DNA of 64,000 nucleotides, from the NCBI GenBank assembly GCA_965214125.1, contig CBDCBA010000020.1, forward strand, positions 11,989-75,988. The letters run 5' to 3'. Position 1 is the first letter of the stretch; each line of letters starts with the position of its first letter. Position numbers and translations under genes: made by a program. The stretch comes from CBDCBA01 sp965214125. Lineage in GTDB: Bacteria; Planctomycetota; Phycisphaerae; Tepidisphaerales; Tepidisphaeraceae. Shown here piece after piece: positions 33,617-42,083 of the stretch. The notes beneath the pieces are model-generated. The model saw nothing but the letters and a program-made list of their open reading frames with translations. It was not told the DNA's origin and ran no database searches.

Positions 33617-34638
33617 CGTCCGCGTCGTCCCAACCGTTGCGCACGCGGTCGCCGTTGCTGCCGGGAGGGGCGGCGGCGCTGCTGTGGCCGGCCCTGGCGC
33701 TGGCGGCGTTGCTGCTCTTCAACGCCGTTTCCACCGACGGCTTCTTCGACCTGACCTGGCGCGACGGCAAGGTCTACGGCTCGGCGATCGATGTGCTCGA
33801 CAATGCCGGGCCCGTCGCCCTGGTGGCGATCGGTATGACGCTCGTGATCGCGACCGGCGGGATCGATTTGAGCGTCGGGGCGGTGCTCGCCATCGCGGGC
33901 GCGGTCGCGGCCGTCCTGCTGCGGGATGGATGGTCCGTCGCGATCGCCGTGCCGGCGGCGCTGGGGGCGGGCGTGGCGTGCGGGCTGCTGAGCGGCCTGC
34001 TCGTGGCCGGCGTCCGCGTGCAGCCGATCATCGCGACGCTCATCGTGATGGTCGCCGGCCGCGGCGTGGCGCAGATGGTCGGCCAGAAAATCCCCGTCGA
34101 CGCGCAACAGCAGGCGGCGTTCCACTTCCTCGGCGCCGGCCACCTCGGCCCGCTGCCGTTTACAATCGCGCTTGTCGCAGTCGCTTACCTCCTCGCAATC
34201 GCCGCGGTTCGGCTGACGGCCGCGGGGCTCTTTTTCGAGAGCGTCGGCAACAACCCTCTTGCCAGCCGCTACGCGGGCGTGCAGGTGCGGTGGGTGCTGA
34301 TCGTCGCGTACGCCGTCAGCGGGCTGACCGCTGCCCTGGCAGGCCTCGTCGTGACGGCGGACTTGCGCGAGGCCGACTCGCTCAACGCGGGCCTCTACCT
34401 GGAGCTCGACGCGATCTTGGCCGTTGTCGTCGGCGGGACGGCCCTCACCGGCGGGCGGTTCACGCTGCTGGGCTCGCTGCTGGGAGCCGTGCTGATCCAG
34501 ACGCTCGACACCACCATCCTCGCCCGCGACATCCAGAAGGAGTACGCCTTGGTGGTCAAGGCCCTCGTCGTGCTGGGCGTCTGCCTGTTGCAGTCGCCGG
34601 ACTTTCGCCGCCGCCTTCGCCTGCGGAGGGCGAGATGA
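33613..34638 (+). CDS. Sugar ABC transporter permease (YtfT/RbsC type)
   Basis: 341 aa, BPD_transp_2 family with about nine helices. Typical strings: NAGPVALVAIGMTLVIATGGIDLSVGAVLA, VQPIIATLIVMVAGRGVAQM, SVGNNPLASRYAGVQV and ELDAILAVVVGGTALTGG. GTG start at 33613 overlaps the ATPase stop; the stop overlaps the ATG of the second permease (ATGA), so the genes are translationally coupled. Confidence 0.93.
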   Translation: MTSASSQPLRTRSPLLPGGAAALLWPALALAALLLFNAVSTDGFFDLTWRDGKVYGSAIDVLDNAGPVALVAIGMTLVIATGGIDLSVGAVLAIAGAVAAVLLRDGWSVAIAVPAALGAGVACGLLSGLLVAGVRVQPIIATLIVMVAGRGVAQMVGQKIPVDAQQQAAFHFLGAGHLGPLPFTIALVAVAYLLAIAAVRLTAAGLFFESVGNNPLASRYAGVQVRWVLIVAYAVSGLTAALAGLVVTADLREADSLNAGLYLELDAILAVVVGGTALTGGRFTLLGSLLGAVLIQTLDTTILARDIQKEYALVVKALVVLGVCLLQSPDFRRRLRLRRAR

Positions 34639-35630
34639 GCAACGAGACGCTTCCCCCGCCCGAGCCGCGCCCGTGGCACCGCGGGCTGCTCGACGCGCAG
34701 TTCGTGCCGATCCTCGCGACGCTCGGCGTGTTCGTCGCCCTCTACGCCGCGGCGGCGCTGCGCTACGACAACTTCCTGTCGACGCGCGTGCTGCTGAACC
34801 TGCTGCAAGACAACGCCATGCTCGGCCTGGTGGCGGTGGGGATGACCTTCGTCATCCTCTCGGGCGGCATCGACCTCTCCGTCGGCGCGATGATCGGCCT
34901 CGTCACGATCGTGCTGGCGGTCCTCATCCAGCGCAGCGGTTTGCACCCGCTGCTGGCGATCCCGATCGTGCTCGTCGGCGGCACGCTCTTCGGGCTCGGG
35001 CAGGGCCTGCTCGTGCAGCAGTTCGCGCTGCCACCGTTCCTGGTCACGCTCGCGGGGCTGTTCCTGTTGCGCGGGGCGGCGTTGCTGGTCTCGCGCGAGT
35101 CGATCGGCATCGACCATCCGCTGTACGACGCGATCGGCGACTTCAGCTTCGACATCTTCCCGGTCCCGTCGATCCTGTTCCTGATCGTGCTGGCGGGCGG
35201 CATGTGGATTGCCCACCAGACCCGCTTCGGTCGCGCCGTCTACGCGATCGGCGGCAACGAGCAGAGCGCGATGTTCCTGGGCGTGCCGGTGGGACGCACC
35301 AAGGTTAGCGTCTATGGCGTGAGCGGCTTCTGCGCGGCCCTCGGCGGCGTGGTGAGCACCTTCTACACGCCCAGCGGGCTCGCATCGCGCGGGGAGATGC
35401 TGGAGCTCGACGCCATCGCCGCCGTCGTGATCGGCGGCACGCTCTTGACCGGCGGCAGCGGCTACCTGGCGGGCACGCTCGTGGGCGTCCTGATCCTGGG
35501 CGTCATCCAGACGATCCTCAGCTTCGAAGGGTCGCTCGACTCCTACACCCAGCGCATCGTCATCGGCGGGCTGCTGCTGGCGTTCATCCTGCTCCAAGCC
35601 GCAGTTCAACGCACGGCAAAGCGGGCGTGA
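34635..35630 (+). CDS. Sugar ABC transporter permease (YjfF type)
   Basis: 331 aa, second BPD_transp_2 permease of the YtfQRT-YjfF set: NAMLGLVAVGMTFVILSGGIDLSVGAMIG, LPPFLVTLAGLFLLRGAALL, IGGNEQSAMFLGVPV, LDAIAAVVIGGTLLTGGSGYLAGTL. Having two different permeases is characteristic of the galactofuranose system. Last transporter gene of the operon. Confidence 0.93.
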   Translation: MSNETLPPPEPRPWHRGLLDAQFVPILATLGVFVALYAAAALRYDNFLSTRVLLNLLQDNAMLGLVAVGMTFVILSGGIDLSVGAMIGLVTIVLAVLIQRSGLHPLLAIPIVLVGGTLFGLGQGLLVQQFALPPFLVTLAGLFLLRGAALLVSRESIGIDHPLYDAIGDFSFDIFPVPSILFLIVLAGGMWIAHQTRFGRAVYAIGGNEQSAMFLGVPVGRTKVSVYGVSGFCAALGGVVSTFYTPSGLASRGEMLELDAIAAVVIGGTLLTGGSGYLAGTLVGVLILGVIQTILSFEGSLDSYTQRIVIGGLLLAFILLQAAVQRTAKRA

Positions 35631-35731
35631 CCACCAAGTCAACATCGGCCAGAATCAGGTTAGACATCTGGCGAGAAATGGTTAATCTAATGAGCGTTCG
35701 GAGATTCGCTGCTCACCCTGTTCGGAGACCC

Positions 35732-35899
35732 ATGCGAACCACTGGCGCAACCGTCCTCCGCCGCCTCGGCCTCTTGGCCTGCGGCCTCGTCGCGTTCGGG
35801 TCGATCGTCGCTTCGGGATGCAACGACGATAAGGATGAGGCCCCGTCCCCCGATCCGAACACGCCGCCGCCCTACGCCCAGGGCGACAGCGCTTCCTGA
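35732..35899 (+). CDS. Small lipoprotein ending in a DPxxPPPYA motif
   Basis: 55 aa from ATG 35732 with GGAG five bases upstream. Signal peptide (LLACGLVAFGSIVASGC) with lipobox, then an acidic tail (NDDKDEAPSPDPNTPPPYAQ). Shares DPxxPPPYA with the lipoprotein at 21065-21247. It follows the permease operon by about 100 bases and precedes a terminator. A longer frame from GTG 35627 overlaps the permease stop. No known family. Confidence 0.65.
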   Translation: MRTTGATVLRRLGLLACGLVAFGSIVASGCNDDKDEAPSPDPNTPPPYAQGDSAS

Positions 35900-35971
35900 C
35901 GGAACGCCGTTGTGCCCATCACCGCTTCGCGCGTTGACCTCGCAACGGTTCCCAGCCTGCACCTCCTCTGC

Positions 35972-36002
35972 GGCGGGAGTCACCCGACCGGTGGCTCCCG
36001 CC
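35972..36002 (+). terminator. Terminator-like hairpin after the small lipoprotein
   Basis: 13-base arms (35972-35984 and 35990-36002) with one G-T wobble, five-base loop, followed by TTGCAGTTTT. Confidence 0.65.
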
Positions 36003-36031
36003 TTGCAGTTTTGCCTTCACCCTCGCCCACG

Positions 36032-36724
36032 ATGCACCCGATCCAAACCCTCGCGGCACTGGCTGCCGCCACCATCGCCATTGCCGCGCCCACGTTCGCG
36101 CAGTCGGACCGCCCCGAACCCGCGCCAACATCGCAGCCGGCGGACGCGGCGACGATGATCCACATCAACGTCGACCGCGCGCCCTCGATGGCGGCGTACG
36201 GCGAGCGCGTGCAGGCGCTCGCGGAGCAGTGGTTCCCGAAGATCGAGGCAATGCTGCCGGGCGACGGATATGAGTCGCCGGAGTCCGTGACGATTCACTT
36301 CATCGACGACATGGACGGCGTCGCCTACGCCTCCGGCGGCGAGGTGTACTGCGCCGCCACCTGGTTCCGCGAGCGGCCCGAAGACATCGGCGCGATTGTC
36401 CACGAGCTCGCGCACGTCGTGCAGAAGTACCCGGCGGGCGCCCCCGGCTGGCTGGTCGAAGGGATCGCCGACTGGGTCCGGTTCTACCACTTCGAGCCGC
36501 CGGAGGCCCGGCCGCAATCGGACCCGAACCGTGCTCGCTACGACGCGGCCTACCGCACGTCGGCGCAGTTCCTGGAGTGGGCCCGCTCGACCTACGAGCC
36601 GGACCTCGTTGTCAAGCTCAACGCCGCCTGCCGCGCCGGCGAGTACAGCGAGCAGCTTTGGATCGATTTCACCGGCAAGCCCGTCGAAACGCTCGGCGAT
36701 GAATGGAAGCGCAGCCTGCGCTAA
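36032..36724 (+). CDS. Secreted zincin peptidase-like protein (basic secretory protein family)
   Basis: 230 aa with signal peptide (LAALAAATIAIAAPTFA). The metal-binding HELAHVVQ motif (HExxH) is near residue 132, followed by GAPGWLVEGIADWVRFY, whose Glu is the likely third ligand; the pattern matches the basic secretory protein peptidase family. Predicted periplasmic or extracellular; substrate unknown. Ends just before a palindromic repeat shared with the convergent GH2 gene. Confidence 0.82.
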   Translation: MHPIQTLAALAAATIAIAAPTFAQSDRPEPAPTSQPADAATMIHINVDRAPSMAAYGERVQALAEQWFPKIEAMLPGDGYESPESVTIHFIDDMDGVAYASGGEVYCAATWFRERPEDIGAIVHELAHVVQKYPAGAPGWLVEGIADWVRFYHFEPPEARPQSDPNRARYDAAYRTSAQFLEWARSTYEPDLVVKLNAACRAGEYSEQLWIDFTGKPVETLGDEWKRSLR

Positions 36725-36756
36725 CGCCTGTCGCCTTCCTCTGTAGCGTCTTTAGG

Positions 36757-36828
36757 GTAGCCGCGGAGCTTGCTCCGCGCTTCGGGCGCCGCACGGCATG
36801 CGAAGCGCGGAGCAAGCTCCGCGGCTAC
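36757..36828. repeat. Nested palindromic repeat, copy 1
   Basis: Two perfect 28-base inverted arms (36757-36784, 36801-36828) around a 16-base centre. Each arm itself contains the palindrome CGCGGAGC-TT-GCTCCGCG, so either one long hairpin or two short ones can form. Lies between convergent genes. A related copy is at 48519-48589. Confidence 0.85.
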
Positions 36829-36882
36829 CACCGCCACACGCGAAGGCGACGGGCGCTAACGCCGCCGCACGGCGGGCTCGGG

Positions 36883-39171
36883 TTACTCATCGCGGTTGGG
36901 CCGGCGAACGAGGAGGCCGACGTCGATTTGCTGGTCGCCGCCGGTCTCTTCGCAGACAACCGCAAGCACGTTGATTCCGCCGAGTTCGATTGCGGCGCGC
37001 GCCTCCGGGCGGATGGACCGAGCCTCGTAAGTGTGCCGGGCACCGGGCTCGTCGACCGCGAGTACGCCGTTGATGTAGACCTTCATCGCGTCGTCGTGAG
37101 TGCTGGTGACGACGAGGTGGTCCAGGTCCTGCTCGTACAGGCCGTACAGGTTGAACTCACGGCGGAGCCAGATGTGGTCGCCGGTCCACTCGGTTCGGAC
37201 GGGAAGGTGCCGCTTGGCGCCCTCGTCGCCGAACGGCGCCAGTCCGCTTTGCCAGTCGGCGTCGTCGAAGTCGCGCGTGGTCCAGTTGTCTGCGGGCTTG
37301 TCGAACGTGTACTTCCACGTTTGGCCGCGCTCCTGACTGGTCGCGACGGCGTCGGTGTAATAGGGGCCGGACCACTGGAAGTTCGTGGCCTTGGCGATCC
37401 ACGCCGGGTCGACCTTAAGCTGGCGGTCGTACGTCAGCAGGCCGTTGATCTCGATCTCGACGTCGGTGATCTGCGTGTAGACGGCCGCGCCGAGGGCGTG
37501 CTCCTCCTTGAAACTGCGAATGATTTCGCCGTATTCGGCGTAGCGATCCTCGAGCGACTCGCCGTCGGCGACGGTCGTGTAGCCCCAGGCGCCAGCCTGC
37601 CACGGGTTATTGTCGCCGAACGGCAACCCGATGCCGCCGTATTCGCCCAGCACGAAGACGCGCGAGCCATCGTGCTCGAACAGTCGCGGCGCCGGATACG
37701 GGTGCTCGTCGTGAACGTCGCCGCCGGCGTGATCCACACGTCCGCCGCTGCCGGCGTTGACGAGGCGCGTCGGGTCGAGTTCGCGCACGAGCTCCGCAAG
37801 CGCCTCGGTCCGGTGCTCGCCCTGGTTTTCGTTGAAAATCACCCACATCGCGATGCTCGGGTGGTTTTCGAGGTGGTCAATCATCGCCCGCAGCTCGGTT
37901 TCGAACGCTTCGGCGTCGATCTCCGGCACGCCGCCGGGCACCTTGTTGGCGTCGTAGGAATTGATCGAGGGCATGTCCTGCCAGACGAGCACGCCGAGCT
38001 GGTCGGCGTGGAAGTACCAGCGCGCGGGCTCGACCTTGATGTGCTTGCGGGTCATGTTGAACCCGAGCTGCTTCGTGACCTCTAGGTCGTAGCGAAGGGC
38101 GGCGTCGGTCGGGGCGGTGTACCCGGCGTCGGGCCAGAACCCCTGGTCGAGCGGGCCGAACATGAACAGCGGCTCGCCGTTGAGCGTCAGTCGCTTCACG
38201 CCCTCGACCTCGGCCACGCCGACGCTGCGCATGCCGAAGTAGCTGCCCACCTCGTCCACCACATTTCTGTTCGCGTCGATCAGCGCGATATCCAGGTCGT
38301 ACAGGTGCGGGTTGTCCGGCGACCACAGGGTTGCATCGGGAAGATCGAGAACGACCGCTTTCCCGGCCGAGCCCGCGCCCTCGGCGATGGTTGCGTCGCC
38401 GTCCCTGACGGTCACGCGGACGGTCCGGTTGGCCGCGTCGCCAAGGGTGTCGACGCGGACGCGAACTTGGCCGGCCTCGACGTCGGGCACGATCGTCAGG
38501 TCGTCGATTCCGCCCGCGGCCACGGGCTCGAGCCAAACGGTCTGCCAGATTCCGCTCGTGGGCGTGTACATGATCCCGCCGGGATCCAGCGTCTGCTTGC
38601 CCCGCGGCGTGCCCTCGGCCCAAGTCGGATCCGTCACCTTCACCACGAGCGCCTGCTCGCCCGCGCCGTCGAGGGCATCGGTGATGTCGAGGTGGAACGG
38701 GTCGTACCCGCCCTGATGTGTACCGACGCGCTGGCCGTTGACGAAGACGTCCGCGCGGTAATCGACCGCGCCGAAGTGCAGCATGATGCGGCGATTGCCC
38801 CAATCCGCGGGCACGGTGAAGGTGCGCTCGTACCACAACACCTCGTCCGGCAGGAACACGCGCTTCACGCCACTGAGCGACGACTCGATCGCGAACGGCA
38901 CGAGGATGCGGCCGTCGTGCTGGTCGGGCTGGTCGGCCCCGACTTTGGTGACGGCGTAGTGCCACAGGCCGTTGAGGTTTAGCCAGTCGTCTCGGGTGAG
39001 CTGTGGTCGGGGGTACTCGGGCAGCGGCGCCGCCGGGTCGATCTCGGCCGCCCAGCGCGTGAGCATCGGCGGGTCCGCCGGCGCCCACTCGACCGCCGCC
39101 TGAGCGGAGAGCGACGCGGACGACGCGAGGATCGTGCTTACGATGAGCGGGGCAGCGTGCGGGATAGCCAT
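36883..39171 (-). CDS. Secreted GH2-family glycoside hydrolase
   Basis: 762 aa, signal peptide at residues 1-26. GH2 order: sugar-binding jelly roll (WLNLNGLWHYAV, VFVNGQRVGTHQGGYDPFHLDIT), immunoglobulin-like domain, TIM barrel (FNMTRKHIKVEPARWYFHADQLG, VLVWQDMPSI). Acid/base Glu in WVIFNENQGEH and nucleophile Glu in FVLGEYGGIG are both present. A C-terminal beta domain (about residues 620-750) follows. Specificity (beta-galactosidase, glucuronidase, mannosidase or arabinosidase) cannot be fixed. Monocistronic on the minus strand. Confidence 0.9.
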   Translation of the reverse strand: MAIPHAAPLIVSTILASSASLSAQAAVEWAPADPPMLTRWAAEIDPAAPLPEYPRPQLTRDDWLNLNGLWHYAVTKVGADQPDQHDGRILVPFAIESSLSGVKRVFLPDEVLWYERTFTVPADWGNRRIMLHFGAVDYRADVFVNGQRVGTHQGGYDPFHLDITDALDGAGEQALVVKVTDPTWAEGTPRGKQTLDPGGIMYTPTSGIWQTVWLEPVAAGGIDDLTIVPDVEAGQVRVRVDTLGDAANRTVRVTVRDGDATIAEGAGSAGKAVVLDLPDATLWSPDNPHLYDLDIALIDANRNVVDEVGSYFGMRSVGVAEVEGVKRLTLNGEPLFMFGPLDQGFWPDAGYTAPTDAALRYDLEVTKQLGFNMTRKHIKVEPARWYFHADQLGVLVWQDMPSINSYDANKVPGGVPEIDAEAFETELRAMIDHLENHPSIAMWVIFNENQGEHRTEALAELVRELDPTRLVNAGSGGRVDHAGGDVHDEHPYPAPRLFEHDGSRVFVLGEYGGIGLPFGDNNPWQAGAWGYTTVADGESLEDRYAEYGEIIRSFKEEHALGAAVYTQITDVEIEINGLLTYDRQLKVDPAWIAKATNFQWSGPYYTDAVATSQERGQTWKYTFDKPADNWTTRDFDDADWQSGLAPFGDEGAKRHLPVRTEWTGDHIWLRREFNLYGLYEQDLDHLVVTSTHDDAMKVYINGVLAVDEPGARHTYEARSIRPEARAAIELGGINVLAVVCEETGGDQQIDVGLLVRRPNRDE

Positions 39172-39327
39172 GGCGGGAATCGAGAGGTTGCCTCAGGGTC
39201 GAACGGCAGAGTTGCACAGACAACTTGCGCCGCCGAGCCTACCCGCTCACCGCCAAAGATGCCAAGGCTTTTCGCCCTCGCCCTGGCCAAGCGGCGGCAA
39301 CGAAACCTGCGGCTCCACGTCCGCCGG

Positions 39328-39825
39328 CTACTCGTACCGCACGCCGTTGTGCTCGACCCAGCCGTGCTCGTGGCTGCCGCGTTCGGTGCGGTGCGTCCAG
39401 TGAAGCGTGCCGCCCTTGGCAGTCCACTCGTACTCGCCGCGCAGGCGGATCAAATCGCCCTCGCTCAGCGGCACCCGAGGGGCGATGTCGATGTTGTGGG
39501 CGACGAGCACCGTTACGTCGCCGGGCACCTCAATGAGAAACTTCTGGTGCTGATGCCCCTCCGTGTCGTCGGGCAGCACCTTTACCACGCGGCCGGCCGT
39601 CGTGAGAACGACGTCGCTTTTGGCCGCCTCATATAGCGCGAGGACGCCGCCCTCCTTGCTCGCGCTGCCCTCGGTCTCGGGCAGGGACGCATCATCGACG
39701 GCGACGGGCGTGCCGCTCTCGCTGGCAGGCTCCCACAGGCCCAGCCGGCCGCCAAGCCACATGGCACCCACCGCCAGCAACGCCAGGATGGTGAACGCGA
39801 ACTTGGGCGGCCTCCGCTTGCTCAT
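39328..39825 (-). CDS. DUF3465 family protein
   Basis: 165 aa. One N-terminal membrane helix (FAFTILALLAVGAMWLGG) then an OB-fold-like DUF3465 domain: GHQHQKFLIEV, VLVAHNIDIAPRVPLSEGD and HWTHRTERGSHEHGWVEHNG, which is the family hallmark. Function unknown, probably periplasmic. ATG 39825 preferred over GTG 39831; TAAGGT stands six bases upstream, though its TAA is also the stop codon of the GH130 gene and AAGGTG could act as a Shine-Dalgarno. Confidence 0.85.
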   Translation of the reverse strand: MSKRRPPKFAFTILALLAVGAMWLGGRLGLWEPASESGTPVAVDDASLPETEGSASKEGGVLALYEAAKSDVVLTTAGRVVKVLPDDTEGHQHQKFLIEVPGDVTVLVAHNIDIAPRVPLSEGDLIRLRGEYEWTAKGGTLHWTHRTERGSHEHGWVEHNGVRYE

Positions 39826-39831
39826 CGCCAC

Positions 39832-39837
39832 ACCTTA
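39832..39837 (-). promoter_or_regulatory. TANNNT hexamer before the DUF3465 gene
   Basis: TAAGGT on the minus strand, six bases from ATG. Ambiguous: overlaps the upstream stop codon and could be a Shine-Dalgarno (AAGGTG). Confidence 0.3.
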
Positions 39838-40938
39838 CCGCACCGGGAACCGCCGCACGTGATCGAGCACGTCCGCCAACCTTGCCGTCGCGAGGGCGAC
39901 GCAGGTGTCGCAACAGCCGTAGTACAGGCGAAGTTCCTCGCCGCTTTGGATCAGGCCGGTCGGGAAGATGACGTTGGGGATGTACTGGCCGACCGTCTCG
40001 TAGTAGGCCGCGGGTTCCATCACGGGCTGCGGCGTGCGGGCGAGCACGATCGACGGATCGTCGCGGTCGAGCAACAGCAGGCCGACGCGGTAGCAGACCC
40101 GGTTCGGCCGCGGCCCCGTCGCGCCGGGCAACGCGGGGAAGATCTTGACCGTCTGCACCGCGTGATACGGCACGAGCCAGCCATGTTCGGTTTCAAGAGG
40201 CGGCGTCGAGCCGCCGATGCGGCTGTCCTCCCAGGCGAACGCCGGCCGCACGATCGGCCGGGGGTCGCTCCAGGCAATCAGGTCGTCGCTTTCGCTGAGG
40301 AAAATGCCCGTGCCGGTCTCATCGCTGTAAGCGCGTAAGCCGCCCGTCGCTTGGTCGAGCCGCTGCGGGCGGCGGAGCATCACGTACTTGTCGCGAATCT
40401 TCCGCGGAAAGAGGATGCAGTTGCGGTCGTCGCAATTGGGCGGGTTGACCCAGCCGAGCAGTCTCCACGCGCGCAGGTCATCGCTGACGGCAATCCCGCT
40501 GCGCGTCAGATTGTTGGCCGGATCGCCGTCGTAGCCAGGGGCTTGCTCGGCGGTCGGCTCGAAGCTTTCGGGCACGCCGACGCCGGTCGGGTGGCTGTTC
40601 CACGCGAAGGGGCGGTAGGCGAACGTCATCACGTAGCGCTCGTCCAGCCGGACGACCCGCGGGTCCTGCACGCTGCCAACCGCGCTGCCCGCCATCGCCG
40701 GCGTGAACACCGGCTCGGGCTCGGCGAGCGCGAAGTTCACGCCGTCGTCGCTGACCTGCAACCCGATTGCGTTCACGAACGGCCGCAACCCGCCGGCGGC
40801 GCGTTCGAGCAGGTACGTGCGGCCGTCGTCACCGACGATCGCACCCGGATTGAACGTGACGGCCAATCGCCAATCCGGCCCGCCCGGCCGCAGGATCGGG
40901 TTCGCCGGGTGCCGGTTAAAGAGCGAGGCCGCTGGCAT
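39835..40938 (-). CDS. GH130-family glycosidase/phosphorylase
   Basis: 367 aa, five-bladed propeller without signal peptide, hence cytoplasmic. Family strings: NRHPANPILRPGG, FNPGAIVGDDGRTYLLERA, QDPRVVRLDERYVMTF, EDSRIGGSTPPLETEHGWLVPYH and IFPTGLIQSGEELRLYYG. GH130 members phosphorolyse or hydrolyse beta-mannosides. ATG 40938 supported by TAGCCT six bases upstream. Would act on imported mannosyl oligosaccharides (inference). Confidence 0.88.
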   Translation of the reverse strand: MPAASLFNRHPANPILRPGGPDWRLAVTFNPGAIVGDDGRTYLLERAAGGLRPFVNAIGLQVSDDGVNFALAEPEPVFTPAMAGSAVGSVQDPRVVRLDERYVMTFAYRPFAWNSHPTGVGVPESFEPTAEQAPGYDGDPANNLTRSGIAVSDDLRAWRLLGWVNPPNCDDRNCILFPRKIRDKYVMLRRPQRLDQATGGLRAYSDETGTGIFLSESDDLIAWSDPRPIVRPAFAWEDSRIGGSTPPLETEHGWLVPYHAVQTVKIFPALPGATGPRPNRVCYRVGLLLLDRDDPSIVLARTPQPVMEPAAYYETVGQYIPNVIFPTGLIQSGEELRLYYGCCDTCVALATARLADVLDHVRRFPVR

Positions 40939-40944
40939 GGCCAC

Positions 40945-40950
40945 AGGCTA
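40945..40950 (-). promoter_or_regulatory. Putative leaderless -10 hexamer of the GH130 gene
   Basis: TAGCCT on the minus strand, six bases from ATG. Confidence 0.5.
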
Positions 40951-41541
40951 GGAGACGCCCGCGGTCAGCCAGCGGTCGAGCTTCTGCACCTTCGGCAAGC
41001 CGACCGCGCACACGTACGGCTGGCTCGGGTTGTTCACCATAAAGTCTTGGTGATACTGCTCGGCGACGTAGAAGTGGTCGAGCGGCTCGAGCGTTGTGAC
41101 CACCGGTTCGTCGAACACACCGGAGTCGTCGATGGCGGCGATGTACGCCTCGGCGACCTTCTTCTGCTCGTCGCTCTCGTAGAAGATGGCCGAGCGGTAT
41201 TGCGTTCCTCGGTCGGCGCCCTGGCGGTTGAGTTGCGTCGGGTCGTGGGCGACGGCGAAGAAGATGCGCAGGAGTTGGCCGAAGGTAAGCTGTTCGCTGT
41301 CGTAGACGACCTTCACAAGTTCGGCGTGCCCGGTGCGACCGGTGCAGACGCTCTTGTAGTCGGCCGCGTCGCCGTCGCCGCCGGCGTAGCCGCTGACGAC
41401 CTCGCTCACGCCCGGCACCTTTTGAAAGACGCCTTCGGTGCACCAGAAGCATCCGCCGGCAAGATATGCAACCTGCTCGCCGGAACGATCGAGGTCGATT
41501 GGCGGCTGGGGAAACGTGGCGGGATTGGTGTCGGTGGCCAT
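40948..41541 (-). CDS. msrA: Peptide-methionine (S)-S-oxide reductase
   Basis: Repairs oxidised methionine in proteins. 197 aa; catalytic Cys in AGGCFWCTEGVFQ, then GVSEVVSGYAGG, TGHAELVKVVYD, AHDPTQLNRQGADRGTQYRS and AEQYHQDFM. Start ATG 41541; TAGACT is five bases upstream. Divergent from the DinB gene with only 30 bases between the two starts. The frame extends beyond the start codon into the DinB gene but without conservation. Confidence 0.95.
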   Translation of the reverse strand: MATDTNPATFPQPPIDLDRSGEQVAYLAGGCFWCTEGVFQKVPGVSEVVSGYAGGDGDAADYKSVCTGRTGHAELVKVVYDSEQLTFGQLLRIFFAVAHDPTQLNRQGADRGTQYRSAIFYESDEQKKVAEAYIAAIDDSGVFDEPVVTTLEPLDHFYVAEQYHQDFMVNNPSQPYVCAVGLPKVQKLDRWLTAGVS

Positions 41542-41546
41542 GTGGA

Positions 41547-41552
41547 AGTCTA
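41547..41552 (-). promoter_or_regulatory. Putative leaderless -10 hexamer of msrA
   Basis: TAGACT on the minus strand, five bases from ATG. Confidence 0.4.
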
Positions 41553-41559
41553 CGGGCGG

Positions 41560-41565
41560 TAAGCT
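41560..41565 (+). promoter_or_regulatory. Putative leaderless -10 hexamer of the DinB-family gene
   Basis: TAAGCT, six bases before ATG 41572. Confidence 0.5.
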
Positions 41566-41571
41566 GCCGGC

Positions 41572-42069
41572 ATGAGCATGACGGCCCTGCTGATCGACCC
41601 GCTGCGCCAAACGCTGCAACTCAACGCCGACTACGGCCGCGACCTGCTCGCGGGCGTCGACGAATCGAACAAAACCGCCCGGCCCGCTGAGGAAATGAAC
41701 CACCCCGCCTGGCTGCTGAGCCACCTGAACACGTACCACCCGGTCGCCCTCGCCCTGCTGCGGGGCGAGACGCCCGACGATCCACTCGACGCGCCGTTCG
41801 GCATGAAGTCGGCCCCCGTCGCCGAGGCGGATGCCTACGCGCCCGTGGTCGAGCTGCTCGACACCTGGCTCGCCAACCATCGTGCCATCGCCGACGCGCT
41901 GGAGAACGTGGACGAGGCAACGCTGATGCGGCCGCAGCCGGTGGCGCGGTGGACTGAGCGCTTCCCGCACGTGGGCTCGATCCTGATCTACCTGCTCGCC
42001 CGCCACGAGGGGCTGCATCTGGGCCAACTCTCGACGTGGCGCCGGGCGATGAGCATGCCGCGGGTTTGA
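41572..42069 (+). CDS. DinB-family four-helix protein
   Basis: 165 aa. Four-helix-bundle DinB/DUF664 pattern with the metal-binding His triad: one in LLSHLNTYHP and two in RHEGLHLGQLSTWRR. Relatives include bacillithiol- or mycothiol-dependent transferases and damage-inducible proteins; the precise role is unknown. Start supported by TAAGCT six bases upstream. Followed closely by the Uma2 gene. Confidence 0.87.
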   Translation: MSMTALLIDPLRQTLQLNADYGRDLLAGVDESNKTARPAEEMNHPAWLLSHLNTYHPVALALLRGETPDDPLDAPFGMKSAPVAEADAYAPVVELLDTWLANHRAIADALENVDEATLMRPQPVARWTERFPHVGSILIYLLARHEGLHLGQLSTWRRAMSMPRV

Positions 42070-42071
42070 GG

Positions 42072-42077
42072 TAAGGT
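42072..42077 (+). promoter_or_regulatory. TANNNT hexamer before the Uma2 gene
   Basis: TAAGGT six bases before ATG 42084. AAGGTG could instead be a Shine-Dalgarno. Confidence 0.3.
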
Positions 42078-42083
42078 GCCAAC

